In this document: piece after piece, positions 1 to 10,056 of the stretch | Numbering within the stretch: the first letter of the stretch is position 1 | Layout: each line of letters begins with the position of its first letter | Translations under genes and position numbers: made by a program | The notes under the pieces: model-generated | Databases searched by the model: none | What the model was told of the DNA's origin: nothing | What the model saw: the letters and a program-made list of their open reading frames with translations, nothing else | Assembly (NCBI GenBank): GCA_902566635.1 | Contig: CACFJP010000001.1 | Span: 62,001 to 126,000, forward strand | DNA length: 64,000 nt | Direction: 5' to 3' | Source of the DNA: an uncultured Bacteroidota bacterium | GTDB taxonomy: Bacteria > Bacteroidota > Bacteroidia > Flavobacteriales > Flavobacteriaceae

Positions 1-1
1 T

Positions 2-349
2 CCTAATTTGATTGAGGACAATGTTAGGGGAAAGGGTAACATGTTGATATTTAACAATGGAATCAACGAAGAAATTTCATCTGTTTATGAAATTGAACTT
101 CCTTCTACATTTGGAATAAATTCAAATAATTTTATGGAACCCAAAATTGTTTGGGAATACAAAAATGATTCGATTTTTTCAAAAATTTTGTGTGGTGCAA
201 TTAGGCTAAAAAATGGGAATACTCTAATTACAGAAGCTGATTTTGGTCTATGGGAAGTAAATAAAAATAAAGATGTTGTATGGAAATTTAATGCTCAAAA
301 TGATTCTATTGTGGATAGAACTAATATTTGGCGTTCATACAAGTATTAG
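2..349 (+). CDS. Arylsulfotransferase (ASST)-like protein, C-terminal fragment (5' end outside window)
   Basis: Frame is open to the window edge; PNLIEDNVRGKGNMLIFNNG and later NGNTLITEADFGLWEVNKNKDVVWKFN resemble ASST-family beta-propeller repeats. Confidence 0.6.
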   Translation, partial: PNLIEDNVRGKGNMLIFNNGINEEISSVYEIELPSTFGINSNNFMEPKIVWEYKNDSIFSKILCGAIRLKNGNTLITEADFGLWEVNKNKDVVWKFNAQNDSIVDRTNIWRSYKY

Positions 350-418
350 AATTTAAATTAATGAATCACTTATTTTATAAGTGTTCTATATATTTCAAAA
401 TCAATGAATTAAAATCCA

Positions 419-748
419 ATGGATATTAAAAAAGTACAAACTGAAGTTGATGAATGGATTAAAAGCCATGGAGTTCGTTATTTCGATGAATTAACCAATA
501 TGGCGCAACTTACTGAAGAAGTTGGAGAGGTAGCCCGAATCATTTCCCGCCGTTATGGTGAGCAGTCCGAAAAAGAAAGCGACAAGCAAAAGGATTTAGG
601 TGAGGAATTAGCTGATGTACTTTTTGTGGTAATATGTCTGGCCAATCAAACAGGCGTTGATTTATCCGAGGCTTTTACCAAAAAATTAGAATTAAAGACC
701 AAACGTGATCACGATCGACACCACAACAACCCTAAAATCAATAAATGA
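419..748 (+). CDS. MazG-like nucleotide pyrophosphohydrolase
   Basis: 109 aa; LTEEVGEVARII...DLGEELADVLFVVICLAN matches the MazG EExxE...ExxD pattern. Confidence 0.85.
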   Translation: MDIKKVQTEVDEWIKSHGVRYFDELTNMAQLTEEVGEVARIISRRYGEQSEKESDKQKDLGEELADVLFVVICLANQTGVDLSEAFTKKLELKTKRDHDRHHNNPKINK

Positions 749-1965
749 AAGAGATCAGACTAAGTCATATATCTGGCTCTGTTGTAGGAAAAATTCAAGT
801 TACAGGTTCAAAAAGTGAATCGAATCGGATGTTGCTTTTGCAAGCATTTTTTCCTCAAATTGAACTTATAAACCTGTCCAATTCTGACGATACAGTTGCG
901 ATGAAGTATGGCCTTGAAACTGATGATACTTTGGTGGATATTGGTCATGCTGGCAGCACGATGCGTTTTTTGACAGCTTATTTTTCTTCAATAGAAAACC
1001 AAGAAAAAACCTTAACAGGCTCCCAGCGTATGCAAGAACGTCCATTAGGGATATTAGTCGATGCGCTACGACAGCTCGGAGCCGATATCACCTACCTCAA
1101 AAATGAGGGATACCCACCTTTATTGATCAGAGGGAAAAAACTTTATGCCGATGAGATTCGTCTTTCAGCAGATATCAGTAGTCAATACATAACAGCATTG
1201 ATGCTCATTGCACCACGCTTGGCAGGTGGATTGCGCCTTCATTTACAAGGAAAGATAACCTCAGTTCCCTACATAAAAATGACCCAGTCTTTATTGCATG
1301 ACATAGGTATTGAAGCTAGCTTTTCTGGCCAGACCATAGAGGTTTCTCCAAAAATAGACATTGCTGCTGCGACCCATGCTGTTGAGTCAGACTGGAGTTC
1401 TGCGTCCTATTATTTTGGTATCGCAGCTCTCGCAAAAGAGGCAGATATTCGTTTGTCGACCTACAAAAAAAACAGTTTGCAAGGGGATCGCGTGTTAATG
1501 AATATATACGAGCAGTTGGGGGTACAATCTTCGATTGAAAACAATACACTTCATTTGCAAAAGCAGGCCCTGCAATCCACTTTCATACAATTGGACCTTT
1601 CCAACGCCCCAGATATCGCTCAAACGATAGTCGTGAGTTGTTATGGGCTAGGCATAGCTTGTGATATCACGGGCTTACATACCTTGAAAATTAAAGAAAC
1701 GGATCGCTTGGTTGCCTTGCAAAACGAATTGACAAAATTGGGAGCAAAAATCAAGATCACAGACCATAGTTTACAACTTCAAAGGCGCAACAATCCAATT
1801 CGGCCAAATGTTTTGATCGAAACCTATCATGATCATCGCATGGCGATGGCTTTTGCACCACTGGCATTGTTGGTGCCCATTCGGATTCAAGACGCTGATG
1901 TGGTAACAAAATCGTATCCAGAATTTTGGAAAGATTTAGAGATGAATGGGTTTTTGTTAGGGTGA
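745..1965 (+). CDS. aroA: 3-phosphoshikimate 1-carboxyvinyltransferase (EPSP synthase)
   Basis: GSKSESNRMLLLQA N-terminal motif, DIGHAGSTMRFLTAY, and KETDRL...YHDHRMAMAFAPLA. Confidence 0.93.
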   Translation: MKEIRLSHISGSVVGKIQVTGSKSESNRMLLLQAFFPQIELINLSNSDDTVAMKYGLETDDTLVDIGHAGSTMRFLTAYFSSIENQEKTLTGSQRMQERPLGILVDALRQLGADITYLKNEGYPPLLIRGKKLYADEIRLSADISSQYITALMLIAPRLAGGLRLHLQGKITSVPYIKMTQSLLHDIGIEASFSGQTIEVSPKIDIAAATHAVESDWSSASYYFGIAALAKEADIRLSTYKKNSLQGDRVLMNIYEQLGVQSSIENNTLHLQKQALQSTFIQLDLSNAPDIAQTIVVSCYGLGIACDITGLHTLKIKETDRLVALQNELTKLGAKIKITDHSLQLQRRNNPIRPNVLIETYHDHRMAMAFAPLALLVPIRIQDADVVTKSYPEFWKDLEMNGFLLG

Positions 1966-2013
1966 TTGAGCAAAAACATGCCCAATAACTTGACAACCCC
2001 CTTGATGAGAATG

Positions 2014-2021
2014 TATATTTG
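2014..2021 (+). promoter_or_regulatory. Bacteroidota-type promoter -7 element upstream of queA
   Basis: TATATTTG (matches TAnnTTTG) with TTG at 1990-1992, 21 nt upstream; queA ATG at 2039. Confidence 0.55.
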
Positions 2022-2038
2022 CTGCCTTAACACACACA

Positions 2039-3088
2039 ATGAAACTTTCACACTTTAATTTTGATTTGCCAGAAAAACTGCTGGCAGAATATCCAACTGA
2101 TCATCGCGATGAGTCAAAACTCATGGTTTTACATCGAGAAACAGAAACCATTGAACACAAGTATTTCAAAGATATCGTTGATTTTTTTGACGAAGGAGAT
2201 ATTATGGTTCGCAACAACACAAAGGTTTTTCCTGCTCGTTTGATCGGTAACAAGGAAAAAACAGGTGCCAAAATAGAAGTTTTTTTGCTTCGTGAATTGA
2301 ATCAATCTCAACGACTTTGGGATGTTCTTGTTGACCCTGCTCGAAAAATAAGAATTGGAAATAAGCTTTATTTTGGAGATAGTGAGGATTTGGTTGCTGA
2401 AGTGATTGACAATACCACTTCTCGTGGTCGTACACTACGATTTTTATATGATGGTCCTTACGATGCTTTTCGCGAAAAACTTCATGAAATGGGTCAAACT
2501 CCACTTCCAAAATATATCAAAAGAGAAGAAGAGGATTTTGATCGGGAACGATACCAAACGATTTATGCAAAGCATGAAGGTGCTGTTGCAGCACCAACTG
2601 CTGGGCTTCATTTCTCAAAACACGTACTCAAAAGACTTGAAATTAAGGGAGTGGACATGGCTGATATCACCCTTCATGTAGGGCTGGGCACATTCAATCC
2701 AGTGGAAGTTGAAGATTTGTCTAAGCATAAAATGGATTCAGAGGAACTCATCATCGACCAGCAAGCTGCTGATATGGTCAACAATGCAAAAGCTAACAAA
2801 AAGCGAGTGTGTTCAATCGGTACCACATCTATGCGTGCGCTCGAAAGTGCAGTGTCTTCTAGTAAAACACTCAACACTTACCGTGGTTGGACGCATAAGT
2901 TTATTTTCCCACCACACGAGTTTAGTATTGCTGATAGTTTGATTACCAATTTACATTTACCAAAATCTACTCTTTTGATGATGGTGTCTGCTTTTGCAGG
3001 TCATGAGTTTATCAAAAAGGCTTATCAAGAAGCTGTGAAGAAAAAATATCGCTTCTATTCGTATGGAGATGCGATGCTTATTTTATAA
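2039..3088 (+). CDS. queA: S-adenosylmethionine:tRNA ribosyltransferase-isomerase
   Basis: [43 protein letters not shown] motifs. Confidence 0.95.
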   Translation: MKLSHFNFDLPEKLLAEYPTDHRDESKLMVLHRETETIEHKYFKDIVDFFDEGDIMVRNNTKVFPARLIGNKEKTGAKIEVFLLRELNQSQRLWDVLVDPARKIRIGNKLYFGDSEDLVAEVIDNTTSRGRTLRFLYDGPYDAFREKLHEMGQTPLPKYIKREEEDFDRERYQTIYAKHEGAVAAPTAGLHFSKHVLKRLEIKGVDMADITLHVGLGTFNPVEVEDLSKHKMDSEELIIDQQAADMVNNAKANKKRVCSIGTTSMRALESAVSSSKTLNTYRGWTHKFIFPPHEFSIADSLITNLHLPKSTLLMMVSAFAGHEFIKKAYQEAVKKKYRFYSYGDAMLIL

Positions 3089-3090
3089 TT

Positions 3091-4134
3091 ATGGATAAAG
3101 CACGTCGTGACATTCGTGCATTAACCTTGGAAGAGCTACGTCTTTTTTTTACCTCAAATGCGGCACCAGCCTTCAAAGGCAATCAGGTTTATGAATGGCT
3201 TTGGAGCAAAGGTTCTCATGATTTTGAGGGGATGACCAACTTGTCAAAATCACATCGTTCGCTTTTAGAAGATCATTTTGTTATCAATCATATTGATGTC
3301 GATCACCTCCAAATAAGTGCTGATGGCACTATTAAAAATGCCATTCGATTGCATGATGGGTTTTTGGTCGAATCTGTCTTAATTCCTACAGATTCACGTG
3401 CAACAGCATGTGTATCGAGTCAGGTTGGGTGTAGCTTGGACTGCCATTTTTGCGCAACATCCAAACTGAAAAGAATGCGAAATCTCAATCCTGATGAGAT
3501 TTATGATCAGGTTGTTGTTATTGATCGACAAAGTCGATTGAATTATAATCGTGGGCTAACCAACATTGTGTTCATGGGAATGGGAGAACCACTAATGAAT
3601 TATAAAAACACCTTACTTGCAATTCAGAAAATAACTTCATCCGATGGTCTGGGAATGTCACCCAAACGTATCACAGTTTCAACTTCTGGGATCACTAAAA
3701 TTATTCGTGAAATGGCAAGTCAGAACCCAAAGTTCAAATTGGCTGTTTCACTACACTCAGCAATCGAAGAAACACGAAATCGTTTGATGCCATTTACAAA
3801 AAAATTCCCTTTACCCGAACTATTGGAAGCACTCAAGTATTGGTATGATCAAACAAAAAGTAAAATCACTTTTGAAGTGGTTGTTTGGCAAGGGATTAAT
3901 GACAAACAAGAAGATATTGACGCTCTTGTTGCTTATTGCAAACAGGTGCCATCAAAAGTAAACTTGATTGAATACAATGCTATTGGAGACAATCAATTTT
4001 TACAAGCAAAACAAGCATCAATTTCAGAATACATCTCTGCATTGGAGGGCCAAAATATATCGGTTACTGTACGCCAATCTCGAGGGAATGACATCGATGC
4101 TGCATGTGGTCAATTGGCAAACAAACAACACTAA
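3091..4134 (+). CDS. rlmN: 23S rRNA/tRNA adenine C2-methyltransferase RlmN (radical SAM)
   Basis: CxxxCxxC motif CSLDCHFC, FMGMGEPLMNY, ACGQLA C-terminus. Confidence 0.95.
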   Translation: MDKARRDIRALTLEELRLFFTSNAAPAFKGNQVYEWLWSKGSHDFEGMTNLSKSHRSLLEDHFVINHIDVDHLQISADGTIKNAIRLHDGFLVESVLIPTDSRATACVSSQVGCSLDCHFCATSKLKRMRNLNPDEIYDQVVVIDRQSRLNYNRGLTNIVFMGMGEPLMNYKNTLLAIQKITSSDGLGMSPKRITVSTSGITKIIREMASQNPKFKLAVSLHSAIEETRNRLMPFTKKFPLPELLEALKYWYDQTKSKITFEVVVWQGINDKQEDIDALVAYCKQVPSKVNLIEYNAIGDNQFLQAKQASISEYISALEGQNISVTVRQSRGNDIDAACGQLANKQH

Positions 4135-4191
4135 TTTGCTTACGAAATTGGTGTTTAACAGATTCAAGCGAAATTGTATATTTAGGAACAA

Positions 4192-5163
4192 ATGAAAATC
4201 ATTGATCAACTCAAACGCCCCATAGGTGAGGAAATGGAACTCTTCGAAGGAAGGTTTTCCAAAGCAATGTCCTCCAAGGTTGCTTTGTTGAATCGAATCA
4301 CGCATTATATTGTCAATCGTAAAGGAAAACAAATGCGTCCTATGTTTGTTTTTCTCACAGCCAAACTCTTAGGAAAAACCAACGAACGTACCTTCCGAGC
4401 AGCCTCAGTAATCGAATTGATTCACACTGCGACCTTGGTTCACGATGATGTTGTCGACGGCAGTGACAAACGACGTGGCTTTTTCTCAATCAATGCCCTT
4501 TGGAAAAATAAAATTGCAGTATTGGTTGGGGACTATTTGTTGTCAAAGGGGTTGTTGCTTTGCATCGACAATAAAGATTTTGATTTACTGGAGATTATTT
4601 CAATTGCAGTACGTGAAATGAGTGAGGGAGAGTTATTGCAAATAGAAAAAGCAAGAAATCTTGATATTAACGAAGAGATTTATTACGAGGTGATTAGAAA
4701 AAAAACTGCCACTCTGATTGCATCCTGCTGTGCTTTGGGGGCATGTTCTGTAGATGCTTCTCAAAATGATATAATAAAAATGACATATTTTGGAGAAAAA
4801 ATTGGGATGGTTTTTCAGATTAAAGATGACTTGTTTGATTACGGACAGCAGCGTATTGGAAAACCAACAGGAATAGATATTCGTGAACGAAAAATGACAT
4901 TGCCTTTGATTTATGCGATGAAGCAGGCCAGCCCCTTAGAGCGAAGGTGGCTGAAACGCAATTTCAAAAAAAACAACAAGAACAAAAAGACAATCAAAGA
5001 AGTGATTGCTTTTGTCAAATCAAAGGGTGGTCTGGAGTACTCAATCAGCAAAATGCATGAATTACAAGAGGAAGCAATATCGATTTTGGATTCATTCCCA
5101 GCTTCCGAATCAAAGGATAGCTTGAAAAAATTAGTTTCTTATGTCATTGATAGAGAATTTTAA
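4192..5163 (+). CDS. Polyprenyl (octaprenyl-type) diphosphate synthase
   Basis: DDVVDGSDKRRG and DDLFDYG aspartate-rich motifs; GKQMRPMFVFLTAKLLG. Confidence 0.92.
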   Translation: MKIIDQLKRPIGEEMELFEGRFSKAMSSKVALLNRITHYIVNRKGKQMRPMFVFLTAKLLGKTNERTFRAASVIELIHTATLVHDDVVDGSDKRRGFFSINALWKNKIAVLVGDYLLSKGLLLCIDNKDFDLLEIISIAVREMSEGELLQIEKARNLDINEEIYYEVIRKKTATLIASCCALGACSVDASQNDIIKMTYFGEKIGMVFQIKDDLFDYGQQRIGKPTGIDIRERKMTLPLIYAMKQASPLERRWLKRNFKKNNKNKKTIKEVIAFVKSKGGLEYSISKMHELQEEAISILDSFPASESKDSLKKLVSYVIDREF

Positions 5164-5201
5164 TTCCTTTTTTTATTTTTAAAACTTCTAATCGTTTGAT
5201 T

Positions 5202-7151
5202 TTGATCAGCAAGTCAACAGTAGATATCGTATTTGAAACGGCTCGTCTTGAAGAGGTGATCGGAGACTTTGTACAGCTCAAAAAGTCGGGCTCAAATTTC
5301 AAAGGTCTCAGTCCTTTTTCAAACGAAAAAACTCCAAGTTTTATGGTTTCTCCTGCCAAGCAGATTTGGAAAGATTTTAGTAGTGGAAAGGGGGGTAATG
5401 TTGTTTCTTTTCTCATGGAGCATGAGCACTATACATTTCCTGAAGCGATTAAATTTCTTGCCAAAAAATACAACATTGAGGTTGAAGAAACCCAGCAGAC
5501 CAATGAGCAGAAAGAGGCAGCTTCATTGCGCGAAAGCATGTATGCTGTAACAGCGTTTGCCCAATCCTATTTCTCAAAAATGCTGACTGAATCAGAAGAA
5601 GGAAAAAACATTGGATTGAGTTATTTTAAAGAAAGGGGATTTACTGACGAATCGATCGATCGTTTCAATTTGGGATACTCACCAGACGAATGGACTGCAC
5701 TGACCAATGCAGCAACTGACGCCGGATTTCAAAAGGAATTTTTGGTATCCACTGGTTTAACGATAGAAAAAGGAGGTAAAATTTTTGATCGTTTTAAAGG
5801 GCGAGTAATGTTCCCAATCCACAGCATGTCTGGTAGAGTGACAGGATTTGGTGGACGTATTTTAAAACAAGATAAGCAAGCTGCCAAATACATGAACTCA
5901 CCCGAGAGTGAGGTGTATCAAAAAAGTAAAATGCTGTATGGGCTCTATCAAGCAAAACAACACATTGCAAAGGAAAGTAATTGTTATTTAGTTGAGGGCT
6001 ATACTGATGTGATTCAGATGCATCAGGCTGGGATTCAAAATGTTGTGTCCTCATCTGGTACTGCGCTGACGCCTGACCAAGTTCGTTTGATTCGTCGGCT
6101 GACAAATACAATCACATTGTTGTTTGATGGAGATGCTGCAGGAATTCGTGCTGCAATTAGAGGAGTTGATGTTATTTTGGAGGCTGGAATGCATGTTTCT
6201 ATATGCACATTTCCAGCGGGAGAAGATCCAGACAGTTTTGTGAGAAGGAATCAACCCACAGAGGTCAAGGAGTTTTTAGAAAAAAGTACAGTTGATTTTG
6301 TTCAATTTAAGGCAAAATTACTTGCAGAGGAGGGCGACAATGAACCCATTCGTAAAGCAGAAACCATAGGTGAAATTGTGAGTACCATCGCTTTGATACC
6401 CGATGCCATACGTCGAGAAATTTATATCCAAGACTGTGCCTCTACTATGAATATTAGTGAGGATGTTTTGTTTTCGACCCTTGCTCAGATGCTTCAAAAA
6501 ATGGCCAAACAAGCACCACAAACCAAAGCATTAGAAATGATGCAAGTGGTAAGTACACCCAAGCAAAAAGTTGATCAACGATTTGTGCTTGAGCGAAATA
6601 TTATTTCATTGCTTTTGCTTTACGGCAACGAAGAAGTGTCGTTTGAAGATGTCGTTTTACAGTCTGATGATGAAGGCAAAATCGAGCTCACACCCACAGA
6701 AATTAGCGCGAAGGTGTATGAAAAAATTTACCTAGATCTCCAGCAAGATGAAGTAGAATTGTCGACCAAAAGCTTTCGCGAACTTTACCATTCTTTGCTG
6801 TCCATTTACAGCGAGCAAAAACCCCTTGTCATGGAAACTTTTCTGCAAGAACTTTCTGCAGAGCAGTCGACATTGGTGAGCAGTATTATCATGAATGAGG
6901 AAAACAATGTGCTTCACGATTGGGAGAGAAAAAATATCATTATTAAGGACAAAAAGTCTGAAATTGGGCGATGGCTGCAGCAAACCATTTTGAATCTTCG
7001 CTGTTTGTTAATACAAGAAAAAATAGGAGAATTAAAGAATAAGACAGTCGAAAGTCATGTGGAAACGCATAAAGAAATTCTCGAGGAGGTAAATGATTAT
7101 GTAGGGCTTAAAAAGAATTTGAGCCAACGCTTAGATCGCGTCATTTTCTAA
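5202..7151 (+). CDS. dnaG: DNA primase with zinc-ligand-less N-terminal domain; likely TTG start
   Basis: TOPRIM motifs YLVEGYTDVIQMHQ and LLFDGDAAG; N-terminal NEKTPSFMVSPAKQIWKDFSSGKGG. Start moved to TTG 5202 (MISKSTVDIVFETARLEEVIGDFVQLKKSG). Confidence 0.93.
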   Translation: MISKSTVDIVFETARLEEVIGDFVQLKKSGSNFKGLSPFSNEKTPSFMVSPAKQIWKDFSSGKGGNVVSFLMEHEHYTFPEAIKFLAKKYNIEVEETQQTNEQKEAASLRESMYAVTAFAQSYFSKMLTESEEGKNIGLSYFKERGFTDESIDRFNLGYSPDEWTALTNAATDAGFQKEFLVSTGLTIEKGGKIFDRFKGRVMFPIHSMSGRVTGFGGRILKQDKQAAKYMNSPESEVYQKSKMLYGLYQAKQHIAKESNCYLVEGYTDVIQMHQAGIQNVVSSSGTALTPDQVRLIRRLTNTITLLFDGDAAGIRAAIRGVDVILEAGMHVSICTFPAGEDPDSFVRRNQPTEVKEFLEKSTVDFVQFKAKLLAEEGDNEPIRKAETIGEIVSTIALIPDAIRREIYIQDCASTMNISEDVLFSTLAQMLQKMAKQAPQTKALEMMQVVSTPKQKVDQRFVLERNIISLLLLYGNEEVSFEDVVLQSDDEGKIELTPTEISAKVYEKIYLDLQQDEVELSTKSFRELYHSLLSIYSEQKPLVMETFLQELSAEQSTLVSSIIMNEENNVLHDWERKNIIIKDKKSEIGRWLQQTILNLRCLLIQEKIGELKNKTVESHVETHKEILEEVNDYVGLKKNLSQRLDRVIF

Positions 7152-7783
7152 AACGAGTCGATATGAATCGATTGTGCCTTTCTGATCAGTTCAACTAGGT
7201 TTCTAACTCTCAATTTTTTCATAATCCGACTTCGATATGTACTCACGGTTTTTTCATTTAGTTTTAACTCAGCAGCAATCTCTTTATTTCTTTTGCCGTC
7301 ACTGAGCATTTTGAGTACTTCGACTTCACGTGTCGAAAGTTTTTTGAACATTCTTCTTGGCCGACCTGTTGATTCATCAAAGGCAATCGTTTGTGCTAGC
7401 TCATTGGTGATAAAAACTCCACCCGAAGCAATTTTCAATATAGCATGGCGAAGAGAGCCTGGATTTGATTTTTTGTTAAGGTAACCAGAGGCACCCGCTT
7501 TTAAAGATGAAATTGCATATACTTCTTCAGGCTGATTTGAGTAGACGAGTACACGAGTACCGGGGTATTCTTCCTTAATTCGTCGTAAAACTGTTAGTCC
7601 TTCAGATTCATACAGGTCTAACTCCAAAACAATAATATCAATTATCTTTTTTTCGATGATTTTAAAAAGGTCGTCTGCTTTAAGTGCTTTTCCAACAATT
7701 GAAATTTCTGTGGAATTTTTAAAAACAGCTTTGACTCCTTTGTGGACTATTGGATGTGAATCAGCAAGTACAACTTTAATCAC
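7148..7783 (-). CDS. NarL/LuxR-family response regulator with degenerate receiver (Glu at phospho-acceptor position)
   Basis: Receiver MIKVVLADSHPIVHKGVKAVF...; C-terminal LuxR HTH LSTREVEVLKMLSDGKRNKEIAAELKLNEKTVSTYRSRIMKKL. Confidence 0.88.
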   Translation of the reverse strand: MIKVVLADSHPIVHKGVKAVFKNSTEISIVGKALKADDLFKIIEKKIIDIIVLELDLYESEGLTVLRRIKEEYPGTRVLVYSNQPEEVYAISSLKAGASGYLNKKSNPGSLRHAILKIASGGVFITNELAQTIAFDESTGRPRRMFKKLSTREVEVLKMLSDGKRNKEIAAELKLNEKTVSTYRSRIMKKLRVRNLVELIRKAQSIHIDSF

Positions 7784-7882
7784 TAACTTAAAATAATAAT
7801 TTAGAAAAAGTTTCTAAATAAACAACAAATGAAACAAACTACAAAGCCTGTAAGTAAATTCTGAACAAATTTAACAAAAAAA

Positions 7883-8683
7883 TTACATTAGATGCTGTGG
7901 TATCACACAAATTGGAATAGGTAGCATTTTATGTTTGTTCATTTTATGATGTTTCATATAAATTGTGAACACATCTTTCTCGCGCCCTTTAAAATCAGTA
8001 GGTGTTTTGCCGTTTTCGTGCTGTTCCATCGCCCATTCAAGTTCGTCATAAGAAGCACCAAGTTGTTCCTCATCGGTTCGATTATCGTCCCACAACCCAT
8101 CAGTTGGTGCTGCATCTACAATAGCACGATCGACGCCCAAATGTGATGCAAGTTTTTTCACTTGACTTTTCATCAAATCTGCTATTGGGGACACATCAAC
8201 ACCTCCGTCACCATATTTGGTGTAAAATCCTACACCAAAATCTTCAACTTTATTTCCTGTTCCTGCTACGAGCAGGCGTTGTTTTGATGCGAAGTAGTAG
8301 AGTGTTGTCATGCGCAGTCGAGAGCGTGTATTTGCTAAAGAAATTCCAGTGCCTTCAAATTGATTTGGTGTAGCGTCCAATTGACAAAAGGTTTCATATA
8401 AGTCAGTTAATTGCACAACTTTTACACTAACGTTATTGTATTTTTTTGAAAGCCAGGCAGTGTGAACCTTGGCTCTGTGAACTTGATTTTTTTCTTGGTG
8501 GATTGGCATTACAAGGCAAAGAGTAGGCTTGCCAGACATTGCGCACAATGTGGATGTTAGTGCAGAATCTATACCACCAGAAACACCAATGACAAACCCA
8601 TCTAGTTTGGCGTCTTCTATGTAGGAAGTTAACCAATCAATAATATATTTAGCAACATCTTTAGTTTTCATAGCACAAATCAA
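7883..8683 (-). CDS. nadE: NAD(+) synthase
   Basis: VIGVSGGIDSALTSTL PP-loop and GTGNKVEDFGVGFYTKYGDGGVDVSPIADL. Confidence 0.95.
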   Translation of the reverse strand: MICAMKTKDVAKYIIDWLTSYIEDAKLDGFVIGVSGGIDSALTSTLCAMSGKPTLCLVMPIHQEKNQVHRAKVHTAWLSKKYNNVSVKVVQLTDLYETFCQLDATPNQFEGTGISLANTRSRLRMTTLYYFASKQRLLVAGTGNKVEDFGVGFYTKYGDGGVDVSPIADLMKSQVKKLASHLGVDRAIVDAAPTDGLWDDNRTDEEQLGASYDELEWAMEQHENGKTPTDFKGREKDVFTIYMKHHKMNKHKMLPIPICVIPQHLM

Positions 8684-8743
8684 TTATCATTTAAAAAAAC
8701 AGTAGATTAGTAAACTCTAATTCTAGGCTCAAAGTTAGTACAT

Positions 8744-9709
8744 ATGCGCTTATTCAAAAAGTTGTTTCGATCATTTTTGGCCTTGGTATTTTTTTTGGTT
8801 TTATTATGGAGTTGTTCAAATCAAAACTCTTCAACAAACACCTACTCATATGAGTTGATTCGTTTTGAACAAATTTTTTTTGAATCACACCCTGATTCCT
8901 TAGCAGCAGTCGAAAAACAATTTCCTTATTTTTTCCCAAAAAATTATCCTTTTTCTGTGTGGGTCAATCGACGCGCAGACAGCTTGCAAATGGCACTTTA
9001 TAAGGAAACAAAAATGTTATCAAGCGACGATATTAAAGATCAAATAGATCCTTTTATTAAAGGTCTTACTCGTGTGTTTAAAAATGTGACCCCCCCCAAA
9101 AAAGTAATCACCATAACTTCTGATGTCGACTATAACAATAAAGTCATTCTGAACGACACCATGGCTTTGGTTTCCATTGATAATTTCTTGGGAGTTGATC
9201 ATTTTATGTACCAGGGAATTGCCATGTATTTACGACAAGAGATGAATTTGCGTGACCTTTCAGTGCAACTCGCCGAGTCGTTTGCAGAGCGTATTATCCC
9301 AACTCCGAATGATCGAAGTTTTTTGTCGCAGTTAATTCACTATGGAAAAATACAGTATATCAAGCAAATGATCATACCAGATTTTTCTGAAGATCGCATA
9401 ATGGGATATACCCCAGAACAACTTGAGTGGGCAAGAACAAATGAAAAAGAGATCTGGAATTTTTTTGTATCCAAAGAGTTGCTTTTTAGTACTGACCAAG
9501 ACCTCATCAGTCGTTTTATTTTTCCAGCTCCATTTTCAAAATTTTATTTAAATATAGATGTTGATTCACCCGGGAAAATAGGGCAGTGGTTGGGCTTGCA
9601 AATTGTCAATGCTTATCAAAGAAACGAGCGTAAACCCATCGACGAACTGATAAAAACACCAACTAGAGTGTTGTTTGAAAACTCAAAATATAAACCACGA
9701 CGAAAATGA
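8744..9709 (+). CDS. gldB: Gliding motility lipoprotein GldB
   Basis: Lipoprotein signal (LLWSCSNQ), size, and immediate overlap with gldC as in other flavobacteria. Confidence 0.85.
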   Translation: MRLFKKLFRSFLALVFFLVLLWSCSNQNSSTNTYSYELIRFEQIFFESHPDSLAAVEKQFPYFFPKNYPFSVWVNRRADSLQMALYKETKMLSSDDIKDQIDPFIKGLTRVFKNVTPPKKVITITSDVDYNNKVILNDTMALVSIDNFLGVDHFMYQGIAMYLRQEMNLRDLSVQLAESFAERIIPTPNDRSFLSQLIHYGKIQYIKQMIIPDFSEDRIMGYTPEQLEWARTNEKEIWNFFVSKELLFSTDQDLISRFIFPAPFSKFYLNIDVDSPGKIGQWLGLQIVNAYQRNERKPIDELIKTPTRVLFENSKYKPRRK

Positions 9710-10056
9710 AAGAAACAAGTATTACGATAGATGTTACGCTGGACGAAAACCATGTGCCATACAAGTTGCATTGGTCTGCACCTGATGGAGGTATTAGCAA
9801 TCAAGAAACCCACGCTGTTTTTTTGAGCACTTGGAATAAGGAAATGCAGGAAACCGCACGAATTGATTTATGGTCAAAAGAAATGCCTGTTGACCAAATG
9901 CGTGTATTTGTTCATCAAACGCTTGTGGGGATTCGCAACTCGTACATGAATGCTACACAGGATGTTGAAATGGGTGAGGCCTTCCAACAGTTTTGTGATT
10001 ATTTTTCAGATGAGCACAATTTGGGAAAAGCCCAAAAAACTAAAGATTCGAATTGA
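9706..10056 (+). CDS. gldC: Gliding motility protein GldC
   Basis: 116 aa; ITIDVTLDENHVPYKLHWSAPDGG...AVFLSTWN; translationally coupled to gldB. Confidence 0.85.
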   Translation: MKETSITIDVTLDENHVPYKLHWSAPDGGISNQETHAVFLSTWNKEMQETARIDLWSKEMPVDQMRVFVHQTLVGIRNSYMNATQDVEMGEAFQQFCDYFSDEHNLGKAQKTKDSN

